A DNA stretch of 60,533 nucleotides, from positions 1 through 60,533 of the forward strand of contig ONTS01000012.1 of assembly GCA_900320845.1 (NCBI GenBank), in the 5' to 3' direction. The position numbers were made by a program, and so were the translations under genes. The notes beneath the pieces were generated by a model. That model had not been told where the DNA came from. It saw only the letters and a list, made by a program, of their open reading frames with translations, and did no database searches. Every line of letters starts with the position of its first letter. The stretch's first letter is position 1. This DNA is from an uncultured Prevotellaceae bacterium (GTDB lineage Bacteria > Bacteroidota > Bacteroidia > Bacteroidales > Bacteroidaceae). Below, piece by piece: positions 35,898 to 43,929 of this stretch.

Positions 35898-36937
35898 TCT
35901 ATCTTTAATATCGGTTCATGGAAGATGTTCAGATACAGGTAAACCAACGATATGCTAAGCACCAACGCCCTGCCAAGCCATGACGGACGTACGGTGTAGT
36001 AGATGCAGGTAAAGAGGATGATGTCTACAATGCCAAACAGTTCGCTCACACGCATGGCGACGATGGGGATAGATGCCAAGGCAAGATAGGAGAAAATGGA
36101 CAGACCCATTATCTTTAGCATCAGCGTAAAGTAAGGATTCTGTTTCTCTATGGTCTCGTACATGTAGAGGAAGTAGAGGAACATTGCATTCTTGACAAGG
36201 AAGAAGAGGTTGAATACATTGATTTCGTCAAAGGTTCCTTCTTCTTTCAGCATATCGTAGAGCTCAAGTTTCTCGCCCAGAAAAGGTATTGGAATAGTGG
36301 AAATGCCCAGATGCAGAAAATAGAGAAGAAACGACACAGGCACTATACATGCCCATGCTATGCGTCGCTTGGGCGTCATCGTATTGTTGGTGAGCAACAG
36401 GAGTGGGAAGAGCACTGCCGAGGAGTAATGAAAGAGCAAGGCTGCCAGCATAAAGGCTGCTGCGAGGAGGCGCTTGCGCTCTGCCATCGGCTTGATGGAA
36501 AGCAGAAAAAATCCTGAAGCAATGCCGGCACGTATCTGCGTCAGCTCATGAAGAATGTAGTAGTGGCCCAGATAGATGGCAACGGCAAGGAAAGCCAACG
36601 GAGTGAGTTGCCTGATGGCAACAAACTTGAGACTCACACCGAAAATGGCATAAAAGAGGAAGATGCTGTGCACATCGCCAAAGGCATGGTAAAAGATTTC
36701 AGCTATAAACAAGAAGGAGTATTCTACAAAATTCTCGTACAACGGATTGTCGTAGTTGCAGAAATACATATCATACGTCTCCGAATCATTGTCGATGCCA
36801 ATAGGTCGGAAAGCTGCCATCAATATCAACAGTACACCTACACCGATATATAGATACCACTTTGCTTTGGAAAGTCTTTCTTCAAAGTAACTTATAAGGC
36901 AAATGATGTACAATATGATGAGCAGCAGATATACCAT
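35894..36937 (-). CDS. EpsG-family polysaccharide polymerase (Wzy)
   Basis: 347 aa with about nine membrane segments. The N-terminal loop FRPIGIDNDSETYDMYF matches the EpsG-family signature (RxxxG.D...Y), and a periplasmic loop with ELTQIRAGIASGFFLLS carries the conserved Arg. It would join repeat units in the periplasm. It lies between wzz and wzx, as expected. Confidence 0.88.
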   Translation of the reverse strand: MVYLLLIILYIICLISYFEERLSKAKWYLYIGVGVLLILMAAFRPIGIDNDSETYDMYFCNYDNPLYENFVEYSFLFIAEIFYHAFGDVHSIFLFYAIFGVSLKFVAIRQLTPLAFLAVAIYLGHYYILHELTQIRAGIASGFFLLSIKPMAERKRLLAAAFMLAALLFHYSSAVLFPLLLLTNNTMTPKRRIAWACIVPVSFLLYFLHLGISTIPIPFLGEKLELYDMLKEEGTFDEINVFNLFFLVKNAMFLYFLYMYETIEKQNPYFTLMLKIMGLSIFSYLALASIPIVAMRVSELFGIVDIILFTCIYYTVRPSWLGRALVLSISLVYLYLNIFHEPILKID

Positions 36938-36947
36938 GTGTCAACTG

Positions 36948-38033
36948 TCAAGCCTTACTTTCTTTATTGATGATATAGACAGCCGTTACGAGAAATGTGA
37001 TGAGCAGTACGGCAAGAACGGTGAACATTCGTTTTGGTCCTGCGGGCTTTGTCGGCACCGATGCGTTCTGTATGACGGTGAACGCAGGTGTACGCTCCTG
37101 CAACTTGGCTTTAGCCATCTCCAGCTGGGTGGTCTGCAGCTGGTAGTTGTTGTATTTCAGCTGCATCTCATTCTCCAGTTCGTCGCGCTTCGACTTAAAG
37201 CTCTCAAGCACGAGGTCTTCGTTTGCATCGCAGAAGGCTGCATATTTCTCTTGTGCCACTATGTATTGTCTCTTGGCGTCGGCAGCCAGCTTGGTGACAT
37301 GCTCCAAGTCGGTGCGGGCTTTCTTAGTGCGGTACTCTGTGATGAACTGTTGCAGGCGCACACGGGCAGTATCGGCAATGGTGGCGCACACCAATGGATC
37401 TTGGTCGGTGACGCTGATGGCTATGACATTGGTACGTTTGTCTACCGTGCAGCGTATTTTGCCGCCTATGGCTTTTGCCACATCGCTCTGGTCTTTAGTC
37501 ATCAGAAAGGGATTGACTTCCGTTATGTTCTTGCTGTCGCCAGCCTCACCGTCGTCACTGCTTATCAGGTGTATCATCCATGAGAACATGTTCTGCCACC
37601 ATGAGTGCTTCTGATGATCTTTGAGGTACTCGTAATAGGTAGTGTTGAGCGTTCCGTCCTGTTTGGCGATACGCACGGGGAAGAGTGTCACCTGAAAGTC
37701 AGTCGATGCCATCATGTCGGGGTACATTTTGGGGATGATAGCGTCTTGTGTCGCCATGTTTCCAAGGTTGATGCCCATTGTCGATGCCAACGAGCCTAGA
37801 CCTCCTCCGGCGGTGGGTGAGCTGCTTTCGGGTGCCAGCTTCACGTTGCAAAGATAGTATCTGGGCACGGGCAGTATCACCAGACAGGTGAGGATGAAGG
37901 CTAGGGGCAATGTGATGAAGAAGTACTTCTTGCCTTTTCTGAGCTTACGCAGTATGTCGCCGATGTTGACTTCGCGTCGTGACGTGGCTCTTTCTTGTGC
38001 TTCCATGGATAGTCTACTGTGATAAATGTTCAT
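36948..38033 (-). CDS. Wzz-type chain-length determinant
   Basis: 361 aa. REVNIGDILRKLRKGKKYFF leads into the first transmembrane helix (ITLPLAFILTCLVILP). A large periplasmic region with coiled coil follows (KLAADAKRQYIVAQEKYAAF, ENEMQLKYNNYQLQTTQLEMAKA). The second helix is preceded by PTKPAGPKRM. No cytosolic tyrosine-kinase domain is fused and none is encoded nearby, so it is of the O-antigen/Wzz type rather than Wzc. Met10 is an alternative start. Confidence 0.92.
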   Translation of the reverse strand: MNIYHSRLSMEAQERATSRREVNIGDILRKLRKGKKYFFITLPLAFILTCLVILPVPRYYLCNVKLAPESSSPTAGGGLGSLASTMGINLGNMATQDAIIPKMYPDMMASTDFQVTLFPVRIAKQDGTLNTTYYEYLKDHQKHSWWQNMFSWMIHLISSDDGEAGDSKNITEVNPFLMTKDQSDVAKAIGGKIRCTVDKRTNVIAISVTDQDPLVCATIADTARVRLQQFITEYRTKKARTDLEHVTKLAADAKRQYIVAQEKYAAFCDANEDLVLESFKSKRDELENEMQLKYNNYQLQTTQLEMAKAKLQERTPAFTVIQNASVPTKPAGPKRMFTVLAVLLITFLVTAVYIINKESKA

Positions 38034-38107
38034 GTTATTACATCGTCATGTCTGCATTCTCTCTTCTTTGCCGCCGATGTATGGACTGAATGGGAGTGAG
38101 CAGTGCG

Positions 38108-40711
38108 TCACTTGACGATGTTGGCAATGGTTGCGAGGATTGCTACGAGTGAGCTTCCAGCTGTGACGAGCGACATGGTTTCTGCAATTGTCATCTTGTT
38201 GAGAGACTTGGCGGGCACCACGATTTCGCTTCCTGGGCCGGGTTTGGCGTTGTGGCCTACCTTAGCCACAGTGCCGTTCATGTAGATGATGTAGGTATGG
38301 CTTTTCTTTGCTTTCGACGAGAAACCGCCGGCCTGATCTATGTAATAGCTAACGTTCTTGCCTTCATGGTAGCTTACGGTATTGGGGTACATCACCTCGC
38401 CGTTTATCTTCACGGTTCCGTTGTACTGCGGCACCACGAGCTTATCGCCCTCGCGCAACACGACGTCTTCTCTTCCGCCTGGATTGGCAAGTGCTTTGTC
38501 AAGTTCAATACCCACGGGGTAAGTGTCAGGTATTTCAAACTTCTTCACTTGTCTGCTGTTCTCGGTGTTATGAGGCATATTGGCAATGTTGCCTGTGCGC
38601 ACTGCCAGCTCCATCATGTTGGTCTCAAACTCTTCCTGCTGCTTTTTGAGCACGGCTTCCATCCTGAGGCGCTCTTCTTCGTTCACCTTGCGTTCCAGAC
38701 GTGCGCCTTTGGTGTATGCCAAGTCGCCTAGTCCACCGGCAGCAAGCACTAGGTCGGACAGCCTCGGCGTTTTCTTAGAAAGGGTGTATGTGCCGGCAAA
38801 CATTACCTCTCCATCCACCAGAACATTGCGTTGCTGATAGGTACCGGGGCTCTTGCGCACGTAGACCTCGTCAAAGGGCATGAGGATGAAGCCCGGCTCG
38901 CCGTCAATGACGAAGCCGTCTTTCAGGGCAAAAGTATAGTTGCGTGCGGTGATGCTATCGTTGGTCAACGCTTTGGGATTGGTGATGCGGCGTGCCACGT
39001 CAACCTTTACCGTGGATGCTTTGTCGGTGAGTCCACCGGCTTGCAGCACCAAGTCTTCAAGGGTCTCGTTGGCGGCATATTTGTATACGCCCGGATAGTG
39101 CACTTCGCCATGGATGGTGAGTGTCTGCTCCACCATCATCTCCTGTTTGGTAGGAATGAAGAGCACATCGTTGGGCTTCAGCGCTATGTCGGGCACGTTG
39201 CCGTCGAGAATGCCCTGCACATCCACCTGCACTACTTCCAATGTGCGGTCCTCACGCATACGGTGCATCACAGCATGGTTGGTGAAGGCATCTTCTTTCA
39301 GTCCTTCGGCAGATGTTATCAAGGTGCGTACACTGTTGATACCGTCGCCCACCTGATACATACCGGGGCGGAACACGGCGCCTTTTATCTCCACGCGATT
39401 GTCGAAGCGAGAGATGATGCTGTCCACATATACGGAGTCTTCGTCAGAAAGATGGAAGGCGCTCATATCAAACTCTTCCACATTGTAGATGGAGTATTGT
39501 CTTCCAGTCTTGCGTATGAGGCGCACTGCCTTGGTGTAGGCGTCGCCAGTGTATCCGCCGGCATACTTCAGCAGGGTGGCTACGCTCTCATTCTTGCGCA
39601 TTTCGTAGTACATGGGGCGCTTCACCTTACCCGTTACATTCACCAGACAGTCGTACGAGCCCACGTATATGACGTCATTGTCCTGCAGATGTACGTTGCC
39701 TGAGCGTCCGTTGAGAATAAGATCGTACACATCGACGTTGGCTATCACCCGTCCGCCGCGATGTACCTTGATGTTACGCAGCGTTCCGATGTCGCTGATG
39801 CCTCCTGCCATATAGAGGGCGTTGAGCGGTGTAGCAAAGGCAGAGATAGTGTAGGTGCCAGGAGTCTTAACTTCACCATATACATTGACGGTGATGGAGC
39901 GGGTCTGGCCCACGGTAAGACGAATATTGGAGTTGCTGTAGCGCGACCCTATCTGTCTGCGCAGCTGATCATTTGCCTGACTGGCTGTAAGTCCGCCGAT
40001 ATTGATGGGACCGAATCCCTCTATGATGACAGTGCCGTCGGGCGACACGGTACCCTTCACCGAACGCTGCGAAGCGCCAAAGATATCGATGAACACTTCG
40101 TCGCCAGGACCGATGATATAGTTGCGCGGTGTGGCGATGTTCATGGCAGGTTCGAAGCTCAAATTCTTATTGTTGAAGATGTTACGGCCGAACACTTTCT
40201 TCTTGTTCTTGTCGCGTTCCACCTGCTTGAGCAACTTTTCGTACATAGCAGCGGTGTCTTGCGGCAGCCAGTCGTCCATCTCATCCATCATCTGCAGGTA
40301 CTCTTCATCATTCTCGTCAAAGGAGTGAGCCACACGACGGTCGGTTTCCTGCAGTCGATAGTCGGAATATTTGTCCTTGTCGTCCCTATCTTGGTAGTCA
40401 TCGAAGGGCGAACGCTGACTCTTCTTGTCACCAGGTGTGGCATAGGGCTTTCGCGTGCGGTTGTCTTTGCCGTTGAGCATACCCAACCCCTGATCGTCCT
40501 GACCACGCTCAAACTTCTTTCTGACACGCTGTATCTGGGTCACGTTAACACCGCGTTGGATGAGCTTGGTGACAATCTGCGACTGCGAGGAGCCGCTACG
40601 GGTCTCACGTATGATGAACTGAAGCACCTGATCGTCAGTCATTCTGGACTGCGCCTGTATGCCCATGCTGAATACGAGAAATCCTGTCAGGATAAACAAA
40701 AACTTTTTCAT
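38108..40711 (-). CDS. Wza-type polysaccharide export protein with multiple SLBB domains
   Basis: 867 aa with signal peptide (FLFILTGFLVFSMGIQAQ). The N-terminal third holds a predicted helical, charged segment. Then comes the export domain (YIIGPGDEVFIDIFGASQ, GTVSPDGTVIIEGFGPINIGGLT) and a series of about six SLBB units (VNVYGEVKTPGTYTIS, VNVTGKVKRPMYYEM, VEIKGAVFRPGMYQV, LTIHGEVHYPGVYKY, VLVDGEVMFAGTYTL, VKINGEVMYPNTVSY). A hydrophobic helix sits near the C-terminus. This is longer than E. coli Wza (379 aa) and lacks a lipobox, as is normal in Bacteroidetes. Confidence 0.94.
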   Translation of the reverse strand: MKKFLFILTGFLVFSMGIQAQSRMTDDQVLQFIIRETRSGSSQSQIVTKLIQRGVNVTQIQRVRKKFERGQDDQGLGMLNGKDNRTRKPYATPGDKKSQRSPFDDYQDRDDKDKYSDYRLQETDRRVAHSFDENDEEYLQMMDEMDDWLPQDTAAMYEKLLKQVERDKNKKKVFGRNIFNNKNLSFEPAMNIATPRNYIIGPGDEVFIDIFGASQRSVKGTVSPDGTVIIEGFGPINIGGLTASQANDQLRRQIGSRYSNSNIRLTVGQTRSITVNVYGEVKTPGTYTISAFATPLNALYMAGGISDIGTLRNIKVHRGGRVIANVDVYDLILNGRSGNVHLQDNDVIYVGSYDCLVNVTGKVKRPMYYEMRKNESVATLLKYAGGYTGDAYTKAVRLIRKTGRQYSIYNVEEFDMSAFHLSDEDSVYVDSIISRFDNRVEIKGAVFRPGMYQVGDGINSVRTLITSAEGLKEDAFTNHAVMHRMREDRTLEVVQVDVQGILDGNVPDIALKPNDVLFIPTKQEMMVEQTLTIHGEVHYPGVYKYAANETLEDLVLQAGGLTDKASTVKVDVARRITNPKALTNDSITARNYTFALKDGFVIDGEPGFILMPFDEVYVRKSPGTYQQRNVLVDGEVMFAGTYTLSKKTPRLSDLVLAAGGLGDLAYTKGARLERKVNEEERLRMEAVLKKQQEEFETNMMELAVRTGNIANMPHNTENSRQVKKFEIPDTYPVGIELDKALANPGGREDVVLREGDKLVVPQYNGTVKINGEVMYPNTVSYHEGKNVSYYIDQAGGFSSKAKKSHTYIIYMNGTVAKVGHNAKPGPGSEIVVPAKSLNKMTIAETMSLVTAGSSLVAILATIANIVK

Positions 40712-40759
40712 GTATTGAAGAGTGGTGTTATGTTACTGGTTATTGTTGTATGTAAGCTT

Positions 40760-41392
40760 TCAGAAGTTCTTACCTCTCAGCATCCGGATGAATGTGGTCC
40801 ACAGTATTTGTGCATCCAGATAGAGAGAACGGTTTTCCAGATAGCGGATGTCCATGTCAAGACGCTTCAGCATCTTCTCCATGGTGTCGGTATATCCATT
40901 GTAGAGTGTCGCCTCCGATGTGAGACCGGGACGCATCTCATAGATGAGTTCGTAGCGCGTGGTGTGCTGCAAAATCTGATTGATGAAATACTGACGCTCT
41001 GGGCGCGGACCTACCAGCGACATATCACCACGCAACACATTCCACAACTGCGGCAACTCGTCGAAGTGGCGGCGTCGAAGCCAGCCTTCGAAAGAGGAAC
41101 CGTACTCCTGACTCGTATGCGGAAGCAGCCGCGGACCATTGGCTTCCACCTCACTGCTCATCGTACGGAATTTCAAAATCTCAAAGGGTTTGCCATCTTT
41201 ACCTATGCGCTCCTGGCGGAATAGTATCGGACCATTATGCTGCAAATAAAGACGGAAAGCTATATAGGCCATCAAAGGCGAAGCCAACAGCAGTCCTATC
41301 AGGGAGCACAGGATGTCGACACCCCGCTTCACCCCGAGCGAAAAGCTGTTCATCGCATCATGGCGCTGCTTGATTCCTAACTGTCGTTTCAT
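40760..41392 (-). CDS. Initiating sugar transferase (PHPT family, WbaP/EpsL-like)
   Basis: 210 aa. One re-entrant N-terminal helix (VDILCSLIGLLLASPLMAYI) and the catalytic core QERIGKDGKPFEILKFRTM, HFDELPQLWNVLRGDMSLVGPRPE and MRPGLTSEA. The Asp-Glu pair of FDELPQ is catalytic. Small form without the WbaP N-terminal domains. It loads the first sugar-1-P on undecaprenyl phosphate. First gene of the minus-strand operon; only a weak CACTTTTG (41457 to 41450) stands as a possible promoter. Confidence 0.93.
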   Translation of the reverse strand: MKRQLGIKQRHDAMNSFSLGVKRGVDILCSLIGLLLASPLMAYIAFRLYLQHNGPILFRQERIGKDGKPFEILKFRTMSSEVEANGPRLLPHTSQEYGSSFEGWLRRRHFDELPQLWNVLRGDMSLVGPRPERQYFINQILQHTTRYELIYEMRPGLTSEATLYNGYTDTMEKMLKRLDMDIRYLENRSLYLDAQILWTTFIRMLRGKNF

Positions 41393-41521
41393 ATTCTATG
41401 GAGGACAACTCGCACGCATACGCGCGCACTGTTCCATTAATAATAACCGCAAAAGTGGCACTTTTATTGCAATCAACACACATTTTTTCACCTAAAATGT
41501 AGCTACAACGCAAAAAAAGCT

Positions 41522-41529
41522 TACCTTTG
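41522..41529 (+). promoter_or_regulatory. -7 element of the tmRNA gene
   Basis: Perfect TACCTTTG, 50 nt before the mature 5' end. Between them, GTGGTAA and TTACCAC (41533-41553) form a hairpin in the 5' leader that must be removed on processing. Confidence 0.65.
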
Positions 41530-41579
41530 CAAGTGGTAAAAAGCGTTACCACGCTTCCCCACCCTACCCGATTTGTTTC

Positions 41580-41974
41580 GGGGCTGACCGGATTTGACGG
41601 CAAGCCGGAGTGAGGTGTAAGCACGCGGAGCAGTGTATGTTCTCTCCTTAAACAGAATGTACAGAAAATTAATTGGCAACAACAGATTTGCTCTCGCTGC
41701 TTGATCGAAGAACAGTAGATCGGCTCAATCCCACTACTAGGTAGAGGGACGAGACATCGCTCAAGGATTCTTTTTCCGAAATGCCTTGATTCAGCGGTGC
41801 TCGCAATTCGGAAATAGTGGCATCAGGTCTCGATGATGTCATGAAACTTCAGAGACTAAGGCAACGGTTGGTGGTCCGGGTCTTGCCGTTGCTCGAAAAC
41901 TCAAGGCCGGAATAAGCGTGTAGAAAGCATCTTGTTTCCTTGTTCGGACGAGGGTTCGACTCCCTCCAGCTCCA
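41580..41974 (+). ncRNA. ssrA: Transfer-messenger RNA (tmRNA)
   Basis: 395 nt. The 5' end GGGGCTGACCGGATTTGACGG and the 3' end with T-loop GGTTCGACTCC and CAGCTCC pair to form the tRNA-like acceptor (one G-U). The discriminator is A; CCA is not encoded. The tag frame ends at TGA 41702-41704 and spells -GNNRFALAA (41675-41701), with the usual ALAA degron. The resume codon is uncertain; the frame is open further up (KLIG). It rescues stalled ribosomes together with SmpB, which is not in the window. Confidence 0.97.
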
Positions 41975-41981
41975 CACAGCA

Positions 41982-42033
41982 CTCCGCTCGGGCGGAGATT
42001 TTCGTGAGCTCTCACCCTCGTGAGGGCTCTTTT
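41982..42033 (+). terminator. Tandem terminators of tmRNA
   Basis: CTCCGC-TCG-GGCGGAG followed by ATTTTC (41982-42003), then GAGCTCTCAC / GTGAGGGCTC (42006-42029) followed by TTTTG. Confidence 0.8.
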
Positions 42034-42263
42034 GTTGTTCTATACTTTTTCTCTTAACTCATTATGAGCAACAACAGACTCATCTGCATGGCTAAATGGC
42101 AACGGAAATGGCTTTCCATCATAGCACCGAACATGCACGGATGGCAGACAAAAGGAGAACGACATTGGTGTGTGGGTTTTGCCCAATGGCGAGATGAAAG
42201 GACAACGACTACAGGATGACAGGGCTGCAAAAAGGCAGCGGACGGTGCCTATCGGCGGCACGG
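42034..42263. other. Intergenic stretch with nothing recognised
   Basis: Between the tmRNA terminators and the terminator of the convergent esterase gene. Short open frames here lack protein-like composition and ribosome-binding context. No repeat or RNA was recognised. Confidence 0.5.
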
Positions 42264-42315
42264 AAAAGCCCTGCGGCAGCCCGGGTTGGTTTCACTCAGA
42301 CTGTCGCAGGGCTTA
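42264..42315 (-). terminator. Terminator of the esterase gene
   Basis: Minus strand: AAGCCCTGCG pairs with CGCAGGGCTT around a ~30-nt loop and is followed by TTCC. It lies 22 nt past the esterase stop. Confidence 0.7.
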
Positions 42316-42336
42316 TAGGTGAAAGGGTTAGCGTGT

Positions 42337-43155
42337 TCAAAAGCTCTCAAGCCATCCCTGCAGTTCCATGAGCAGCTGCATGTGAAACTTGAATCCGAGC
42401 GATGAGCCCCATCCGTGTCCGCCAGTGGGCCACACATGAAGGCTTGCCGGCACGTCGTGACGGTAGAGTTCGGTGTAGTAGTTCACGCCATTGGCAGGCT
42501 GAACGCTCTCGTCGTCGTCGCACAACACGATAAAGGCACGCGGTGTTACACGACTGACATGCAGGTCATTGCTGTACTGTTTCTCTTTCTTCTCTTTGAC
42601 ATTGGAACCGAGAAGATTGTCGTGTGAACCCTGATGGGTGATACCCGACAGCATGGTTATAACGGGATATAACAATATTTGGAAGTTGGGCTTGGCATGT
42701 CCTTCTCCGCGTGTGGCGACATATGATGCCAGATGACCGCCTGCCGAGGCTCCCATGACGCCGATGTCGTTGGGGTTGACGCGCCACTCTGAGGCAAACT
42801 GACGCATCACGCGCATCGCTTCCTGGCCGTCCTCGAGGGGTACTTCGGGTTTGCCGTGGGGCAAACGATACTTCAGCACGGCAGCCGTGATACCCTGGTT
42901 GTTGAAATATTCAGCCCAGTCTGTGCCTTCGCTCTTCATGGAGACGCCTGCATAGCCACCGCCAGGGCAGATGAGTACGGCACGGCCTGTGGCGCGCTTG
43001 GGGTTAGCTACATAAACGTAGAGACTGGCGGTATCGTTTTTCACACTACTCTTGTGGGGTGCGCCCTTGGGCCACAGGTCTATCTTGACCACTTGCTGAG
43101 CCTGAGCGGTAAGACCTGCGAAGGCTAAAAGGAGAGTGAGGAGAATGTGTTTCAT
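42337..43155 (-). CDS. Exported alpha/beta-hydrolase (acetyl-esterase-like)
   Basis: 272 aa from the ATG at 43155, where a signal peptide begins (MKHILLTLLLAFAGLTAQAQ). The open frame extends to 43554 across the promoter and is not coding there. Motifs are CPGGGYAGVSMKSEGTDWA (oxyanion hole), GVMGASAGGHLASY (nucleophile Ser), LCDDDESVQPANGV (acid Asp) and WPTGGHGWG (His). This is the pattern of BD-FAE-like esterases that remove acetyl or feruloyl groups from plant polysaccharide. No glycan-use cluster surrounds it. Confidence 0.9.
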   Translation of the reverse strand: MKHILLTLLLAFAGLTAQAQQVVKIDLWPKGAPHKSSVKNDTASLYVYVANPKRATGRAVLICPGGGYAGVSMKSEGTDWAEYFNNQGITAAVLKYRLPHGKPEVPLEDGQEAMRVMRQFASEWRVNPNDIGVMGASAGGHLASYVATRGEGHAKPNFQILLYPVITMLSGITHQGSHDNLLGSNVKEKKEKQYSNDLHVSRVTPRAFIVLCDDDESVQPANGVNYYTELYRHDVPASLHVWPTGGHGWGSSLGFKFHMQLLMELQGWLESF

Positions 43156-43212
43156 GATGGTTGGAAGTTTAGGTTTTACTATTGTAGAATGCTTTTGCAT
43201 CCAATTGGGTTG

Positions 43213-43244
43213 CAAAGTTAGATATTTCTTCGTAACATTGCAAA
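43213..43244 (-). promoter_or_regulatory. Promoter of the esterase gene
   Basis: Minus strand: TTTG (43244-43241), exactly 20 nt, then TAACTTTG (43220-43213). It lies 58 nt before the ATG at 43155 and supports that start. Confidence 0.75.
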
Positions 43245-43269
43245 TTGTCTGAATGCAAACTCTTTTTTC

Positions 43270-43806
43270 ATGAGCGAACTTCTTGCTTCCTACCATTTCT
43301 GTCCGCATTGCGGCAGTGCCGATTTTGCCATTTCTGGCATCCGCAGCATGCGTTGCAGGGCTTGTGGCTATGAGCATTTTGTCAATGCCAGCGGTGCTGT
43401 GGCAGCATGGATAACCAATCGTGCGGGCGAGGTGTTGGTGTGTCGGCGCCGTTTCATGCCGGCAGCAGGCACACTCGACCTGCCAGGAGGCTTTATCGAG
43501 CCGGGCGAGACGGCAGAAGAAGCGGTGTGCCGTGAGGTGATGGAGGAGACACACCTGCTAGTACAGGCACCGCGTTATGCATTCTCACTGCCCAACAGCT
43601 ATGCCTTCAGCGGCAGTGTCATACCCACCATCGACCTCTTTTTCCGGTGTCGGTGTTCCGATAGCCGCCCGCTCATTGCCGACGATGACGTGGAGGGTTG
43701 CCTGTGGATGCCCAAAGCACACATCAACCCAGCAGCTTTCGGACTGCACAGCGTGAGCAGAGGCGTGGCAATGCTGCTCCGACAAGAGGACGAAGAGAAC
43801 ACGTAA
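43270..43806 (+). CDS. NUDIX hydrolase with N-terminal zinc ribbon
   Basis: 178 aa. A CPHCG...CRACGY zinc ribbon at residues ~13-37 precedes the Nudix domain, as in NADH pyrophosphatase (NudC). The Nudix box GGFIEPGETAEEAVCREVMEETHL is intact, except that the late Gly is His. The SQPWPFPxS array that defines NudC is absent, and the protein is shorter, so the substrate may be another nucleotide diphosphate. Divergent from the esterase. Confidence 0.9.
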   Translation: MSELLASYHFCPHCGSADFAISGIRSMRCRACGYEHFVNASGAVAAWITNRAGEVLVCRRRFMPAAGTLDLPGGFIEPGETAEEAVCREVMEETHLLVQAPRYAFSLPNSYAFSGSVIPTIDLFFRCRCSDSRPLIADDDVEGCLWMPKAHINPAAFGLHSVSRGVAMLLRQEDEENT

Positions 43807-43863
43807 ACGGCACACAGATTGATAAAAACCTTTATATAAATAGGGTGAACGTGAAAGATTTTT

Positions 43864-43871
43864 TACTTTTG
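43864..43871 (+). promoter_or_regulatory. -7 element for topA-aroK-speA
   Basis: TACTTTTG, 58 nt before the topA ATG. No clear -33 TTTG. Confidence 0.5.
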
Positions 43872-43929
43872 CGCCCGAAAAAACACCTCCCCACTGCGGG
43901 AAACATGTTTAAAAACCCTTACAAATCCT

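Noticed and set aside
38831-41224. Long plus-strand frames (290 and 487 codons) opposite wza and the sugar transferase
   Set aside because: Antisense shadows of clear minus-strand genes. Their residues are His/Val-rich and show no start context.
42040-42437. Short minus-strand frames downstream of the esterase
   Set aside because: They cross the esterase terminator or overlap its end, with no protein-like pattern.
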